A stretch of 64,000 bases of DNA from Bolinopsis microptera (GCF_026151205.1 NC_087078.1:4109675-4173674), one strand, 5' to 3'; positions 1 to 13,428 are shown, counted from the first letter of the stretch. Translations and numbers: made by a program. Notes: generated by a model from the sequence alone, not told the origin.

Positions 1-789
1 AATGATTGCCCAAAATTAGCTTTTCGCAATTTGGTATACTAATATAGTACGGCAGACTACATCTGCCCGTTTCAGCTGAATTGAACTTCAGTCTATACTC
101 GCGTGCATGCGCCGCATGACAGCGCGCGCGCGTCGGACACACTAAATGAACGGATAGTTTACTTTGCATAGGATAGAGCTTAGAAAAAGCACTAAGTTTC
201 AGCATTTATGGTGTATTTTGATGCGCGTCTGAAAGCACGAGATCTGATCCAAGTTAGGCTAAAAGCAATCAACGACGACAGATAACCTAAATTATGGCTT
301 ACAAAATGATCGGGTAAATGCCTTAAATTTTGGAAAGTCGTGAACCATTTCATGCAGTACGAACACAAATTAGTGGACTATTCTAAATGCAGCAACGTGG
401 ACCGCACTAGCGTTGTCAGCGCGCGCTCCATTGCTATTTTTAGAAACCCTGGTGAGCAGTGTAGAAAAATTATCGAACAAGATCGTATTCGAGGGCGTTT
501 GTCGGTTTCAGTTTGGGTTTGTGCTGAAAGACAGATTGTGGGATTGTGCTGAAAAATGTAACTAAATTCCTTAACTATGACAATAAAACAAAAAACTTTG
601 AAGCACTTAACTTTCCAAGATCTTGACTTTCCAAGAAATCCAAATTATTAAAATGGTCAAAATTAATATATTTTTCATTTATGAAATCTGAATTCTTCGG
701 TTGTGCTACACCAAGAAGAGCCCTTTTTTAGAATAATCCACCAGCCCAATGATATGTTCTTGATAATTCAACTATCTGAGATTTACATT
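1..789. other. Non-coding region, no gene seen
   Basis: AT-rich sequence with a short CG-alternating patch near 121-133. Short open frames occur, but none has a recognisable domain or a convincing start. Nothing else is supported. Confidence 0.5.
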
Positions 790-797
790 AACATAAA

Positions 798-965
798 CTT
801 TTTCTCTCTCTCTCTCTCTCTCGCTCTCTACCTCTCTCTCTCTCCCTCTCTCTATCTCTACCCCTTTCTATCTCTCCCCCTCTCTATCTCTCCCCCTCTC
901 GCTCTCTCCCTCTCTCTCTCCCCCTCTCTATCTCTACCCCCCCTCTTTCTCTCCCTCTCTCTCCC
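798..965. repeat. CT-rich microsatellite
   Basis: About 165 bases of almost pure pyrimidine on this strand, built from TCTC, CCCTCTC and TATCTC units. Its translation is a Ser/Leu/Pro low-complexity string and should not be read as a gene. Confidence 0.9.
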
Positions 966-1637
966 ATAACCATTGGAAGTGAACCAAGGGTTCTAACTTG
1001 AGCCGTATATCGTCTCACCACCTTGCAGTAGAGGTCGATCATGACTATAAATAGTAACACTTAGATCGCGTGGTCACGGTGATTGAAGATTGGTCTGGCA
1101 GCATCCTGCTCAGAGACTATTAGAACTTTATGCGTCACATCAAAGAAGCTCCTTATATGGGAGTGTGAGTAGAAGAACGCGTGGTGGTGGAACTAGTGGT
1201 TACAAGTACAGTATAGGATAATTTCCAAGGAAATATGATGCTGTTCAAAGTACTTTTAACTTTTGGTATTGAAATTTGACACTGAGAAGCATTTTGACAA
1301 AAAAAGCTTTTTCATTTTATGACAATTTACGATTTTCATTAACTACAAAGGTGTAACCAAAGAAAATTTAGTGATTTTAATTATTTAAGCAATTTTAACA
1401 ATAGCTATATATATCATATCGGACAGACAACCCATTTAACTGATATTTGTTCATGTATAACCCTCACGATGAGCAATACCTCTTACCCTGACCACCTTGC
1501 TGCTATATCTTACCACCTCGGGGTATAATTTATCATAATAACAGCAACTATATATAAAACATTATCAACCAATAGTTATTATTATTAATCTCTGCCATTG
1601 TACCTTAACATGAGACACTGATATACCTACTACAACA

Positions 1638-1700
1638 GGGGGGTGTCATAGTCATTCCTGCCATTGGAAATAAATGGCAAATTTGGCGATGACACCCCCC
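1638..1700. repeat. Nested inverted repeat (63 bp)
   Basis: Outer 12-base arms GGGGGGTGTCAT (1638-1649) and ATGACACCCCCC (1689-1700) are perfect complements. They enclose an inner 7-base stem, TGCCATT (1659-1665) with AATGGCA (1673-1679). It could be a tiny foldback element or a structured RNA. No target duplication was identified. Confidence 0.7.
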
Positions 1701-2416
1701 TTTACACAAAATATATAGAACAACTTATAATATAAAGTTCAATTCCAATTATACAAATCTCTAACCTAGGTAAGTACGATATCATCATCATCTTATAGAT
1801 CAAATTCGTATAACAGTTACACAGATCATATGGTATATAATAATTATACATAATTATATATAATTATTGCTAATTATACGTATCTCGGGCAAGGTGTCGT
1901 GATGCGGTGTGACCACATGTTTAATACCAGTGCACGAAGCATGTTTCAGGTGCTGAACAACATTAGGTGCTAATAAACTTTCTCTCGTCCACACGAGCCG
2001 TAATATCATATCATATTGTTACATTTTTTTGAAATTTTTTCATCAACTTTGTACATTACTTTTAACAATCACATCACTTGTACCTCCAAGAGATTCACAG
2101 AATAGAGTATGTCTCCTGACACAGAGTTATACCAGTGTAACTATAACAACGTTACCATAGCAACTATTACATCCCAACCACATCACTCGGAACTGAGACT
2201 GTGTATTTTGTGAGCTCTCCTCGGAAGGTCTATTATCAACAGAGTCTATAATAAACTTTCAGTTAAACTTGAACCAGGACCTTAAAACAAACAACGAACC
2301 GTCCTCAAACAATCGGACATTATATCATTTTGAAATAATACAGAATACATTTTGAATCATTAATATTATAATACGATTTTTACAAGTTTGTTCGTTTTGC
2401 GGATTGAAACCCTCTA

Positions 2417-2417
<1 letters not shown>

Positions 2418-2448
<31 letters not shown>
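2418..2448. repeat. (CT)n microsatellite
   Basis: A run of about 15 CT dinucleotides. It generates Arg/Glu dipeptide translations on the other strand. Confidence 0.85.
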
Positions 2449-4049
2449 CTTTGCAATATGGGTGGAAGACTCGCAAGTTCAGCTAATTGAAAATGGAATG
2501 TACCTCTGACTGGAATGAGAATGTGTGTATACACAGGGAGTACAATATACAGTGTGTATTATGGTATCGTGGAACTGGTCTTAGCACGTGCAAGCGCGCG
2601 ACTGGTGAAAGTGTAAGTATGAAAGGGGAGCGTTCGGTTGTAAAATGCATCATAGTAATGTGAGGGAGAGAGGGAGCAAAGGGAACCAAGTCGCAAAACC
2701 GATTAACATTCTCCTATGGAACAAAATTAACGAATTGTACACATTTCAAGAAAAATAAGAGATCATACCAAATATATGATGTGAGGAGAAGAAACGGAAT
2801 TGTCGCGCTCCTCGTCGGAAGGGCACCCCACACCGCTGTAACGACGCTGTTGTTGCCATAGCAACGCAAATTTATACTCTCACCGTTAGCACAGTGACAT
2901 TTCGAACACTTAGAGCGTGAGTCAAGGAATATGTGAATTTGGAAATTTGGCCGGCTGGTGAACCTTGCAGCGCGTTTTTAAGCGGCGTGGGGTGCTCAGT
3001 TTGAAACAATACTTTAAACGAATCTCCCTATATATAGTTATACTTATAACATTGAAAACTATGCAGACCTTTAGAGGGTATTAATATCACTAAATATAAA
3101 TTATCAAATCAAGTGAATTAGTTAAATGAAACGGAATATAAAAAGGTTTGTAAGCCCGGGGCATGTTCAAAATTAATTGAGTACCGGCAAAAATCACTTC
3201 AAGATAATTTTCTCTGCACTTATAGGATGCCCCGGGCTTCATTTATCGCAGAAGTGCTATCTACAATTCGACGACTTGACGCCTCACGCCCAAAACTCAA
3301 CAACAGTCCAATTTTTACAATTTTACGGTAAAAGATTTCAAACTTTAAAGATTTTGAATATTTTAAGAAAGCAGGTCTGTGCAATATGCAGGACCGGTGT
3401 GCTGGCGTCGAGTGCAACTGAAGTAATCAAACGGGAAGTGCGACTACCATTCTGTAGACGTCACACTGTACTCTGTACGCACACACCATATCTTGCTGAA
3501 TATTGCACACACCTCACATAACAAAAGAAATGAGGACTATGAAGCGCCATTTCACTCCAGTTAGGATCCATAGTAATCCAACCACTCAACATTATATAGA
3601 TCACATCTTTTCGCTAAGCATATAGATCAGTACTTTACTGTATCACGCATCCTGGGATGCCTAAATTAATGGTTTACATATCAATTAGGGCAATAAACTT
3701 CAAGTTAACTTACCCAAAATTAACGGAACGACATAATTGGGGTATATTCAAATACCCGAATAATTAACCATTATTAATAACAACATTTGTTTCATATACA
3801 GGGCCTTTATACAATAGAACTACATTCCACCATATCGTGCTGATTGACAACACTGATTAACACTAATCACGTAGACTCGCTGTTCATTGTGGGTGTCTGG
3901 GCTGGGACATGTCGCCGCGCACACGTGCACGTGCGCACCTTGCACGTGCGTGCACCTTGCACGGCGACACGCTCCATCAATAACTCGCCAGCCCTCCCAC
4001 TGCGCTGATTTCACTCAGCATTTCAATTCTATCTCTAATGAAGTGCACA

Positions 4050-4777
4050 TTAGTACATGCCGCCCCTACTGTTATAACCACTGCGTCCGGCAGCACCGCC
4101 TCCCCCTCGTCGTCCACCATTGAATCTGCCTCCCCGGTAATATCCGCCACCACCACCACCTTGTGGGTAACCATAGTAACTGGGTCCGCCATAACCATAA
4201 CCGTAGTCGTAACCACCGCTGTAGTCATAACCACCGTAATAGCCGCCATGGCCCCAGTAATCATAGTCGTACATGGCGTATCGGTTTCTCATGTCTTCTT
4301 TCAGCTTCTTTATCTTCTTGTACGCCGGGTGCTCCTCTGGGTACGTCTTCTGACAATCAACTCGGACGCCGTTGATTTCGTGGCGCTGTCCACGTGGCGG
4401 ATTTTTCTTGTCAACCGCCTGTTCCACTGCCTCTTGAGAATCAAACTCGATGAACGCGAAACCCTTTTTCCTCTCGTGTTTGTTCTCTGGAATTAGTTTG
4501 ATGGACTGAATGTTGCCGATCTCCGAGAAGTATGTCTTCAAGTCCTCCTCTGTTAGAGGGTCCCTGATTCCCCCCACGAACAGTCTATTCGTCTTCATCT
4601 TATCTTTGTAAGGAATTGCTTTGCTGATAATCACTTCTTTTCCGTCCAGTGTTGGAGGTCCTGCCTTTATAGCCTCCTCTCTGTGCTCTTCATCCCCGTA
4701 AGTTATGAAGCAGAATCCTCGCGAGTTTTGGTCTGCGTCCAGTTTCAGGTCTAATTTTTCTATCCTACCGAACTGTT
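4050..4777 (-). CDS. hnRNP-type RNA-binding protein, terminal exon (second half of RRM1, RRM2, Gly/Tyr-rich tail)
   Basis: This is the last exon of a nuclear RNA-binding protein of the hnRNP A/B, D or Squid type. Such proteins bind single-stranded RNA and act in splicing, export or stability. The exon opens after a splice acceptor (TTTTATTTTCAG, about 4789-4778) inside RRM1, where an RNP1-like block RGFCFITY is readable. A linker leads to RRM2, with RNP2 LFVGGI and RNP1 KGFAFIEF. The C-terminus is Gly/Tyr-rich (GYYGGYDYSGG, then RGG-like runs) and ends GGMY-stop. Reading runs unbroken through an ATG at 4634, but that ATG is internal, because RRM1 sequence lies upstream of it. The exon or exons encoding the N-terminus and the first half of RRM1 were not found and must lie at higher coordinates. 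The two-RRM plus Gly-rich architecture makes the family assignment firm; the exact orthologue is uncertain. Confidence 0.9.
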
Positions 4778-5669
4778 CTGAAAATAAAAGCTCGGTTAGC
4801 TTTTAAAGGTGTGACAACCTGTTTAATGCTGAAGATCATTTCAGCTTAAACGGAATAATAGGATAAAAATTAAAATATGTGAATCATCAAAGCAACTGTA
4901 GTTTTAATAATAATTTTATTCCCAACAGTTCTGACAGGTAAAGTATGTAGTTACATAATCAGAGCTAAAAGGTTCTGGCAATGACTCCTGAAACAGTAAA
5001 CCATGATTAACCGCCAATACCAGGTTCATGCTCACAATCTGATTATTGCTCATTACGATAAACCAAACAGTAGCCCCTGATATAATGTTCTTATCATTGG
5101 GACAAATCACATTGCAATAACAGCAGTATTATAAATATACGTGGGATTATCATGTTCTAAATATTAAACTTGAAATGATCGTTTAAGCGAATTTGATAAT
5201 TTAAATGAAATGTTTAAAAGTAGTTGTACGCGATATTGTTATTGCAATATGTCATTATGGTTACTAACCACGGTATTCGGTAATGTCACGAAGGGGCGAT
5301 TTAAGCTTTTTAAATACAACTGAAGTGAGGAAATGTGCGGTATGATGCGGTTTGTGCGGTATGATGCGGTGCTTGCTTTAAGTGACGTCAACTTTTATTT
5401 CACAAAATGTTTCCCTCGTTCATTAACCTAGATCATTGTATAAAGATTGTGGGAAAAACAGAATTTAACTTTTATTATCTGAACAATCCTCGCTAACTGT
5501 ACACTAGCTAGAGAGATGTTTGGCTAGTGAAATGGCGTGCTACAAGTTTATTAGTACGATACAATAAGCAGCTTTAATTAAAAGTGGTTACAGGGATATT
5601 CTTGTACAGCAGCTGCTAATTAGATTTGACATGGAAAATAGCTCGGTGGATCAGGTCATAGAGCAAATT
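4778..5669. other. Probable intron of the RNA-binding protein gene
   Basis: AT-rich sequence directly upstream (minus strand) of the acceptor at 4778. No second exon with an RNP2 motif was recognised. A short repeat of the words GCGGTATGATGCGGT lies near 5337-5371. Otherwise nothing is supported. Confidence 0.4.
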
Positions 5670-6172
5670 GTGTGTGCACGTTTGTGCACTGTGCACTGTG
5701 TGTGTGTGCACGTTTGTGCACTGTGTACTGTGTGAGTGTGTACGTTTGTGCACTGTGTACTGTGTGTGTGTGCACGTTTGTGCACTGTGTACTGTGTGTG
5801 TGTGTGCACGTTTGTGCACTGCGTACTGTGTGTGTGTGTGTGTACGTTTGTGCACTGTGTACTGTGTGAGTGTGTACGTTTGTGCACTGTGTACTGTGTG
5901 AGTGTGTACGTTTGTGCACTGTGTACTGTGTGAGTGTGCACGTTTGTGCACTGTGTACTGTGTGAGTGTGCACGTTTGTGCACTGTGTACTGTGTGAGTG
6001 TGTACGTTTGTGCACTGTGTACTGTGTGAGTGTGCACGTTCGTGCACTGTGTACTGTGTGAGTGTGCACGTTTGTGCACTGTGTACTGTATGAGTGTGCA
6101 CGTTTGTGCACTGTGTACTGTGTGAGTGTGCACGTTTGTGAGTGTACACGTTAGTGCACTGTGTGAGTGTGC
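5670..6172. repeat. Minisatellite, 32 bp unit
   Basis: About 15 imperfect copies of a 32-base unit built from GCACGTTTGTGCACTG, then TGTACTGTGTGAGTGT. The period shows clearly at 5939 and 5971. Units vary by GT dinucleotide gain and by C/T changes. Long open frames on both strands (Thr/His/Val/Cys repeats) are a by-product of the repeat and are not called as genes. Confidence 0.95.
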
Positions 6173-9100
6173 GTTAGATCTAAAATCGTACCTCAATACG
6201 AGTATTCATTTCTAGACAGATCTATGTCAGAAATATTCGTACGCTAGAAGTGTAGAAACATCCATTATATTTCTGACATACTAATTAGCTGATTAACTGC
6301 ATGGTAGTGCCAGTGTAGTAATATTATAGTAGTATAATATAGTAGTTATATATTACACAGAGGTAGTTATTATAGTTGTTGTGTGCTTGTATTAGAATTG
6401 TATTCTGGTAGACAAATAACCGCAACTGCCGCCAACAGTAAGCGCGGCTAAATAGACAGTTAAATTGAAATTGTCAGAAGTGCTTCTTCTCCAAATATGG
6501 TTAACAGTTTCTAACACGAAAGATTTCTGGAGTTCACCTCCCCGGTTTAAGTAATTTAATAAAATCTACCATCATTTCAAATCAAGCATCAGACTTATTA
6601 CGGGTGAGGCTACTAAATATCCCGCGCCAGAAAATGAAAACCATAAGATGTGTGATGACCTTATAGCCTGAACAATACATGACGCTACTGAAAAACTCAC
6701 ATAATCTCTGTAACCAGTTCTAAAAGCCAACTACAGAAAACCCCAGATTTATTGTGTAGCTGAAGCTTTCAGTAGGCTGTAACAGTGAACATCTGTGCCT
6801 TGAAACCCATTTTATTTCAACTAATTGTAGTACCATATTAGTGTAGCAGTATTGTATCATACCATAAGGCTGTTTCCACCATCAGCTCTTACAATTTACA
6901 AGATCCAGACTAAATTGACCCGGTACTACTATTGCTCTCTCCGGCACAATGGTTGGTACCTGGTGAATATAGCTGCTGTTTGTAGGAATGTACCGTGTGT
7001 ACAGCTAATGTAAGCTAATGCTTGCTTGCAAAGCCATTATGGTATTTAGTCTCCATTTGAAGTTTGCTTACAGCTTTATGCTCGGAATGATATCCAAAGG
7101 TAAAGTGGAAACGTCGTTTCTCAATTCTCACTTTGATATTTCCGGGGAATAATTAATTAAAGATTGAATAGAGATAAACGGGATGTCGGTGTTTAATGTT
7201 GAGTCGTGAAGGATAAATAATTACTATTTGAGTGGGGCCTGTGAGATAAAAATACTTTCGATTGCGTTAAGACACATGACTAGTTCCTCCATGAAGGAGC
7301 TCCAGAGTCCAGGAGCTCCAGAAGGTATGCAGTTTGCAGAAGACTAAAGGCCTGGGCTGATTCTATAAACCCTCACTTACATACTCATCGTGCAGACCAT
7401 TTTAAGAAATGTGTCAAAAATTCTTTATCTGAAACAAATAAGTCTCAAATTTCGTCTTCTCTCGGGTAGAGTTGGTAACAATGTAACATGTTGCTAACTT
7501 GATGTCTTAGAACTGTGACTTACAGAAGTATTTGGTAAACGTTTTCCTGGTAAAACTAACAGCCAGAACAAATACTAAGTATTTTCCTGCCTCACTGCTA
7601 TTCTCAACTTTCAGGAATTTTTCCGGTTTCTCAGTCAACTGTCAATGTACTGTTCACCTTTAGTTTCCCTAAGTTGGACACAGTTGAGCTGTTGATGGCA
7701 TTAGTTGACGGCACTGTTCTTGCGGTTATGATCTGACGGCATTAGAAGCATTTACAACTTTAAGTTGACGGCATTGCGATTAGTAATTGACGGTTGTTTG
7801 ATGTGTCAATACAAATTTCCCACATCTTATTACAAACAAAATTATAATTTATCGATAAAATAACCAATCAATTAAGTCCAACATTTTTAAACGATTCCCA
7901 TTTTACCCATAATATACCCCAATTATTAAGATAATTTTAGAATAAGCCTGTATAAAACATGTGTATATTATTCATGATTATGTTAATGAATCTGCTCTTA
8001 TCACAGTGATCTAATACATCACTATTATACAGCTGTAGGGCCACACTGCGTATTACGCAGCACGCTAGATTGCAATGGACTATTAGCATAGTGCATGTCA
8101 TTGATGTTTTGTCAATCATCGGTTATTAAACATTATATTATACTGCAGAGATTTTTGCAATGCAGAACTAGCACCGGAGTGACGAGGAGAAGGGAGGAGA
8201 CGGTAAAAAGGAGAAGCTTCGTCTTAAACTATTGCTATTCTGTACAGGGTTTTTTCTAAGCTATTTCTATTCTGTACAGGGCTTTTTCTAAGCTATTTCT
8301 ATTCTGTACAGGGTTTTTTCTAAGCTATTTCTATTCTGTACAGGTTGAACCAGATTTAACTTGATAATTTAGACCAGATAACAGATAATATAAACCACCC
8401 ATTTAATCACCAGCTAGATATTAAAGTCACTATTGTGACGGTACATTAGAACTAGACAGAAACAAAGTGTGAAGGGCCTGAATATCTGGTCTTAAAGAGA
8501 TTGCGTTAATTTTGGACCACACTGCATTATATTATAGCAGGCCGCTATTAATCGTGTCGAACTGTTGGGAGACACCAAATGTACATATAATGTAATGTCA
8601 TACCGTACGAATTAGACGATTGACAATTTTGATAATTAGATTTGAGGAGGCTAAAGATTTTATGCATATTTTCACATATTTGAAAGCGCTTTATCAACAA
8701 AATGTCGAGTATTTTAAGGTTTCAGATAATCCAGGATACCAAAGAAGAGGCTCTACCATAACTACTAGTTTTTATTCCACGTAGTTAAAAATGTTTTTAT
8801 CAAGCGAAAATGTTACCGTCTAGAGCTCAGTTTGTAATCAATATCATGCGAAAAACGCACCATTTTAAAATGTAATTTGTATCACGTACAGATTTACCGA
8901 AGCGTGCGAGTTTTGAAATGTGGAAATAAGAAGTTCTAGGTTACCTAGAGTACACGTATAAAAGTTTATTGAAAAGTAGTGTACAACTACAAGTACGTGT
9001 ACACAATATTATGTATTTACATAATACAATATATACTGGTTTAAAATGTGGTAAAATATGCGACATGGGCGCTGGAACTTAAAGTCGTATAAGAAAACAT

Positions 9101-10236
9101 GTACAAATAACACATCAACACCTAACAGCATTCTCAACATTTTAAACTGCTCTCAATTTGTACACTACAATGTAGTATACACATGTGTTTACGCGTACGT
9201 GGTATAAAATAGCTGTGACGCAGATATCCGAGACTAAGACATACTGAAGACTTGGTATTTAGTATTTGATATGTTGAAGCTGTAAAGTACATTCAGATGA
9301 GAACGTAGAGAACCATTTTTGAGATAAAAACACTAGTAGACACATTCCCAGAGCTTCTAGAATGTGTGCACATTCTTGTACACCAGACAAGAGGATATTT
9401 CTGAATAAGGAGGGAGCAAAATTTGAAGTATTTGCAGGGAATCTAATTAATTCTGCAGCCTGACGCATATTCTATAATATTATTCTATTTACCGTGTTGA
9501 GATTATTTATGACTTGCAGGACTTCATTGCGATATGTTAGATATGTAGGAGTATAATATACACCCAACACACCCAACCTACCTAGCGGCATCAAAGACGT
9601 AATGTATATTGACATTTTATGTGAAAACTTAATTTATAATTAATCAGTAATATCACGTGATCAGGTAAAATGGAATTCAGAACGGGAGGGTGTGGTAAGT
9701 AATGTACTTTAGAATATGTGAAATATTCCTGATATTTAGAGAAGGATCGCTCTCTTATAAAGTGTCTTGTTATGGTGTGTACGTGTTATTTAGGCTGGAA
9801 TCTACATTCCGTGTACGTGTTTCACAACTCCTGACAAGGGACGGGGCTGTGTGTTTCACTAACATTCAGATCTACTAAACATTAGTCTTATGTGTACACT
9901 CAAGAACCAGGAATTATGTGTAAACAGCTACATTCAGGAGTTAGGTAACTTGGATTATTCTGAAGCTCAATTCAAATGTTGTGGAGAAAAATTCTTTAGA
10001 AGTAGAATCAGAAAATTAGTTATGTTCGGCGTGAAACAGAGAAAGAAGATTTGGAGGTCTTCTAAAGAATTAAATGTAGCTTTTGAAGGACACAAATCGG
10101 GAGTCGCACAGCTGCAGCCCGGAGCTATTTCTTTAGAGTATTACAATAGTTGCAGTCAGAGCAAAGTTCTCCTTGTATGATCAGAATACACGTTGCAGGT
10201 GGGTCAAGCCTGTGCTACGACTCTAAGTTATGCATG
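6173..10236. other. Non-coding region
   Basis: AT-rich sequence without recognisable exons or protein domains. It holds a short 32-bp tandem array (8227-8345) and a loose cluster of GTTGACGGCATT-like words near 7695-7795. A 96-codon ATG frame at 9890-10180 has no recognisable motif and runs up to the following minisatellite. Confidence 0.45.
8227..8345. repeat. Short tandem repeat, 32 bp unit, about 3.5 copies
   Basis: The block ATTCTGTACAGGG, then TTTTTTCTAAGCTATTTCT, recurs nearly identically at 32-base spacing. One copy has a single base change (GGGC for GGGT). Confidence 0.9.
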
Positions 10237-11767
10237 TATAGAACTGAGGAATGGAGTATGGCTGGAACTAAGGAATGGAGTATAGCTGGAACTAAGGAAT
10301 GGAGTATGGCTGGAACTAAGAAATGGAGTATGGCTGGAACTAATAAATAGAGTATGGCTGGAACTAAGAAATGGAGTATGGCTGGAACTAAGGAATGGAT
10401 TATGACTGGAACTAAGAAATGGAGTATGGCTGGAACTAATAAATAGAGTATGGCTGGAACTAAGAAATGGAGTATGGCTGGAACTAAGGAATGGATTATG
10501 ACTGGAACTAAGAAATGGAGTATGGCTGGAACTAAGGAATGGAGTAAGGCTGGAACTAAGGAATGGAGTAAGGCTGGAACTAAGCTATGGAGTATGGCTG
10601 GAACTAAGGAATGGAGTATGGCTGAAACTAAGGAATGGAGTATGGCTGAAACTAAGGAATGGAGTAAGGCTGGAACTAAGCTATGGAGTCTGGCTGGAAC
10701 TAAGGAATGGAGTATGGCTGAAACTAAGGAATGGAGTATGACTGGAACTAAGGAATGGAGTAAGGCTGGAACTAAGGAATGGAGTATAGCTGGAACTAAG
10801 GAATGGAGTATGGCTGGAACTAAGAAATGGAGTATGGCTGGAACTAAGGAATGGAGTATGGCTGGAACTAAGAAATAGAGTATGGCTGGAACTTAGGAAT
10901 TTGGAGTATGCCTGAAACTAAGGAATGGAGTAAGGCTGGAATTAAGCTATGGAGTATGGCTGGAACTAAGGAATGGAGTATGGCTGGAACTAAGGAATGG
11001 AGTATGACTGGAACTAAGGAATGGAGTAAGGCTGGAACTAAGGAATGGAGTATGGCTGAAACTAAGGAATGGAGTAAGACTGGAACTAAGGAATGGAGTA
11101 TGGCTGGAACTAAGCTATGGAGTATGGCTGAAACTAGGAATTGAGTATGACTTGAACTAAGGAATGGAGTAAGGCTGGAACTAAGCTATAGAGTATGGCT
11201 GGAACTAGGGAATGGAGTATGGCTGGAACTAAGGAATGGAGTATGGCTGGAACTAAGGAATAAAGTATGGCTGGAACTAAGGAATGGAGTATGGCTGAAA
11301 CTAAGGAATGGAGTAAGACTGGAACTAAGGAATGGAGTATGGCTGGAACTAAGGAATGGAGTAAGGCTGGAACTAAGGAATGGAGTATAGCCGGAACTAA
11401 GGAATGGAGTATGGCTGAAACTAAGGAATGGAGTAAGGCTGGAACTAAGGAATAAAGTATGGCTGGAACTAAGGAATGGAGTATGGCTGAAACTAAGGAA
11501 TGGAGTAAGACTGGAACTAAGGAATGGAGTATGGCTGGAACTAAGGAATGGAGTATGGCTGGAACTAAGGAATGGAGTAAGGCTGGAACTAAGGAATGAA
11601 GTATGACTGGAACTAAGGAATGGAGTATGGCTGAAACCAAGGAATGGAGTAAGGCTGGAACTAAGAAATGGAGTATGGCTGGAACTAAGGAAAGGAGTAT
11701 GGCTGGAACTAAGGAATGGAGTAAGAACTTAGGAATGGAGTATAGCTGGAACTAAGGAGTATGGCTG
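10237..11767. repeat. Minisatellite, 24 bp unit, about 60 copies
   Basis: About 1.5 kb of a 24-base unit, GGAATGGAGTATGGCT then GGAACTAA, with recurrent variants (GTAAGG for GTATGG, GAAACTAA, AAGCTATGG). Because 24 is divisible by three, reading frames stay open over many units on both strands (plus: EWSMAGTK octapeptides; minus: ILHSLVPA octapeptides). Variant units introduce stops such as AAATAG and GAATAA, so no single frame spans the array. It is not called as a gene. Confidence 0.95.
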
Positions 11768-12814
11768 GAGGACAGTTAGTCTGTGTAATTTAAAGGTTAT
11801 TGGTGATGACGTGTATTACTTTACCTGTACTAAACTTAACATCTCCTAGAAACCAACTCCCTAACTTCTAGAGCTCATAAAGCTATAGTAAATTGTAATT
11901 TTATGGACTGAGCTGGGTTTGCTCGTCGAAGCTCTTACATATAATACTCATGAGAATGGTCAGTACTTTGCACAGCAAGTGATTTATTCACTTTACTTTG
12001 ATCAAGAATTTAGATTTCAGAGGCTTCGTTTAACGGTTCATTATGACGTCACATCATATCTATTATAACGTCTACTGAACTGTATAAAATGAAGCTGTCA
12101 AAGTATGAATTGAAGTCTTGCCAACGGTAGGGATGCCTTCAAGTCAATTGTGTTTTGAGTTGTAGAGTTAAGTTAACTGTGATAGGTACCCCGTCACGTG
12201 ACATGTTTGATCTTTGTCAGAGTCTGACCAGTCACGGCTTGTTACGTCAAATGTGGAAAATTACCAACAGCTCGACAACCTCCTCTTGGAAACAACTAGA
12301 GCCCTCCAAAGGTTGCTAACGTCACACTTTCTCAACAATTAGAAAGCAAATTCAGGTTAGCTTCCAGACACGCATGTGCCGTAAGGTTCCCTTTCGTGAG
12401 ATGTCTTTACACAGATTCTGGCAAAATCTCAGCTGAGCTGTTGGGTAGCCAGTCAGTTTATAATGTTAGAAATCATACTATTTTTATTTAGCTACACTAA
12501 ATATAGTGAGATGTTACCCGGGTCTAATTATTCGAAGCACCTTATTCTGGACCATCTATGATCCCGAAAAGATTAGACCTGACCAACTAAATTCCGGACT
12601 ATTTATAACTTATGCCGGTCAAAAACATAATATAATATAATAAACATAATGACATCGGACATTTTACTTCATATAAACTGTGTCCTAGGTAAAATTTTCC
12701 CAGAATTACTGAAGGCGTATTTAAAATTCCTCGATTGTAAGGTACGGCAGGCTCAGGAAATGTGTTACATAATAGTGTGTAGCCTTGTTGGCCGGCCTTC
12801 ACAAATTAGGGTGG
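11768..12814. other. Non-coding flank of the LINE array
   Basis: No gene or element recognised. This is the 5' flank of LINE copy 1, which starts near 12815. No clear target-site duplication was found when it was compared with the sequence after the 3' tail near 25200. Confidence 0.4.
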
Positions 12815-13204
12815 ACACGGAATAAGATAATCAATAAACTTAATCAATCTGGAAAACACGACCAGAACTCCGTGCAGTACATTCACAAATTAATTAACTT
12901 CCAGGTTAAAACTTAAAAGCAGAATATATCCAGGAGATTGTGTCAATCATGAATAAATTGTATACACATTGTGCAGGGCCATCCCGGTAATATCCTACTT
13001 GCTTGTTGTTACAAAATTAAGATAAGAAACGAGGCTGAAAGTCTAGCGGTTTCTTACTATCAGGTTCGTAAGACACACGAGGCTAACATGCCGTACACAC
13101 TAGAGTTACACTAGAGGCCGTTACATACTTTGACAGACGTGGGACGGAAGGTGTGGTGTGTAAAGTGGAGATCAGGTGACACATCTAATACCTTGTACAC
13201 AGTT

Positions 13205-13244
13205 TTAATACTTTCAACTCTACTATATAACAAATAATTTGAGG
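13205..13244 (+). promoter_or_regulatory. Conserved 5' UTR motif (candidate LINE promoter module), copy 1
   Basis: TTAATACTTTCAAC, then a CTACTATATAACAAATAA block ending TTTGAGG. The same 40 bp with two or three changes occurs at 39204-39243, upstream of the diverged family B. The last 22 bases occur on the minus strand at 58946-58925, upstream of family C ORF1. It contains a TATATAA word. A promoter role is inferred from conservation and position, about 185 bases upstream of the ORF1 ATG. Confidence 0.55.
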
Positions 13245-13428
13245 TATGAGATATGATAGACGAGCGTAAGTGTTGACGTGCAAAGGACTGCTGTGAGTGT
13301 ACTTGAAGATTACTCATCCTCCTCCTTCTCATCAAAACTATTCTCATCAAAACTACTATCTGGACTGAAGGTATTGCGTTTACAGTGTTTATTGTGCTTC
13401 TGAACATTGAACTCTTGATAATATAACT

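Larger units (their letters stand above)
966..4049. other. Non-coding region with small repeats
   Basis: No domain-bearing open frame was found. The region holds a nested inverted repeat (1638-1700), a (CT)n run near 2418-2448 and scattered short AT-rich repeats. The part closest to 4049 should include the 3' UTR of the minus-strand RNA-binding protein gene. It also contains a cluster of CACGTGCAC-type alternating words near 3918-3962. Confidence 0.5.

Noticed and set aside
3977-4496. Open frames overlapping the RRM gene on the other strand or frame
   Set aside because: Shadows of the Gly-rich coding region; no motifs of their own.
5670-6172. CRISPR-like array
   Set aside because: Units are contiguous without unique spacers, and the DNA is eukaryotic.
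5616-6196. Long Thr/His/Val/Cys-repeat open frames on both strands
   Set aside because: They follow directly from the 32-bp GT-rich minisatellite, overlap in several frames and have no domain.
9890-10180. 96-codon ATG frame just before the 24-bp array
   Set aside because: No recognised motif, no splice evidence, single short frame in a non-coding area.
11134-11640. 168-codon minus-strand frame of ILHSLVPA repeats
   Set aside because: By-product of the 24-bp minisatellite; first codon and flanks show no gene.
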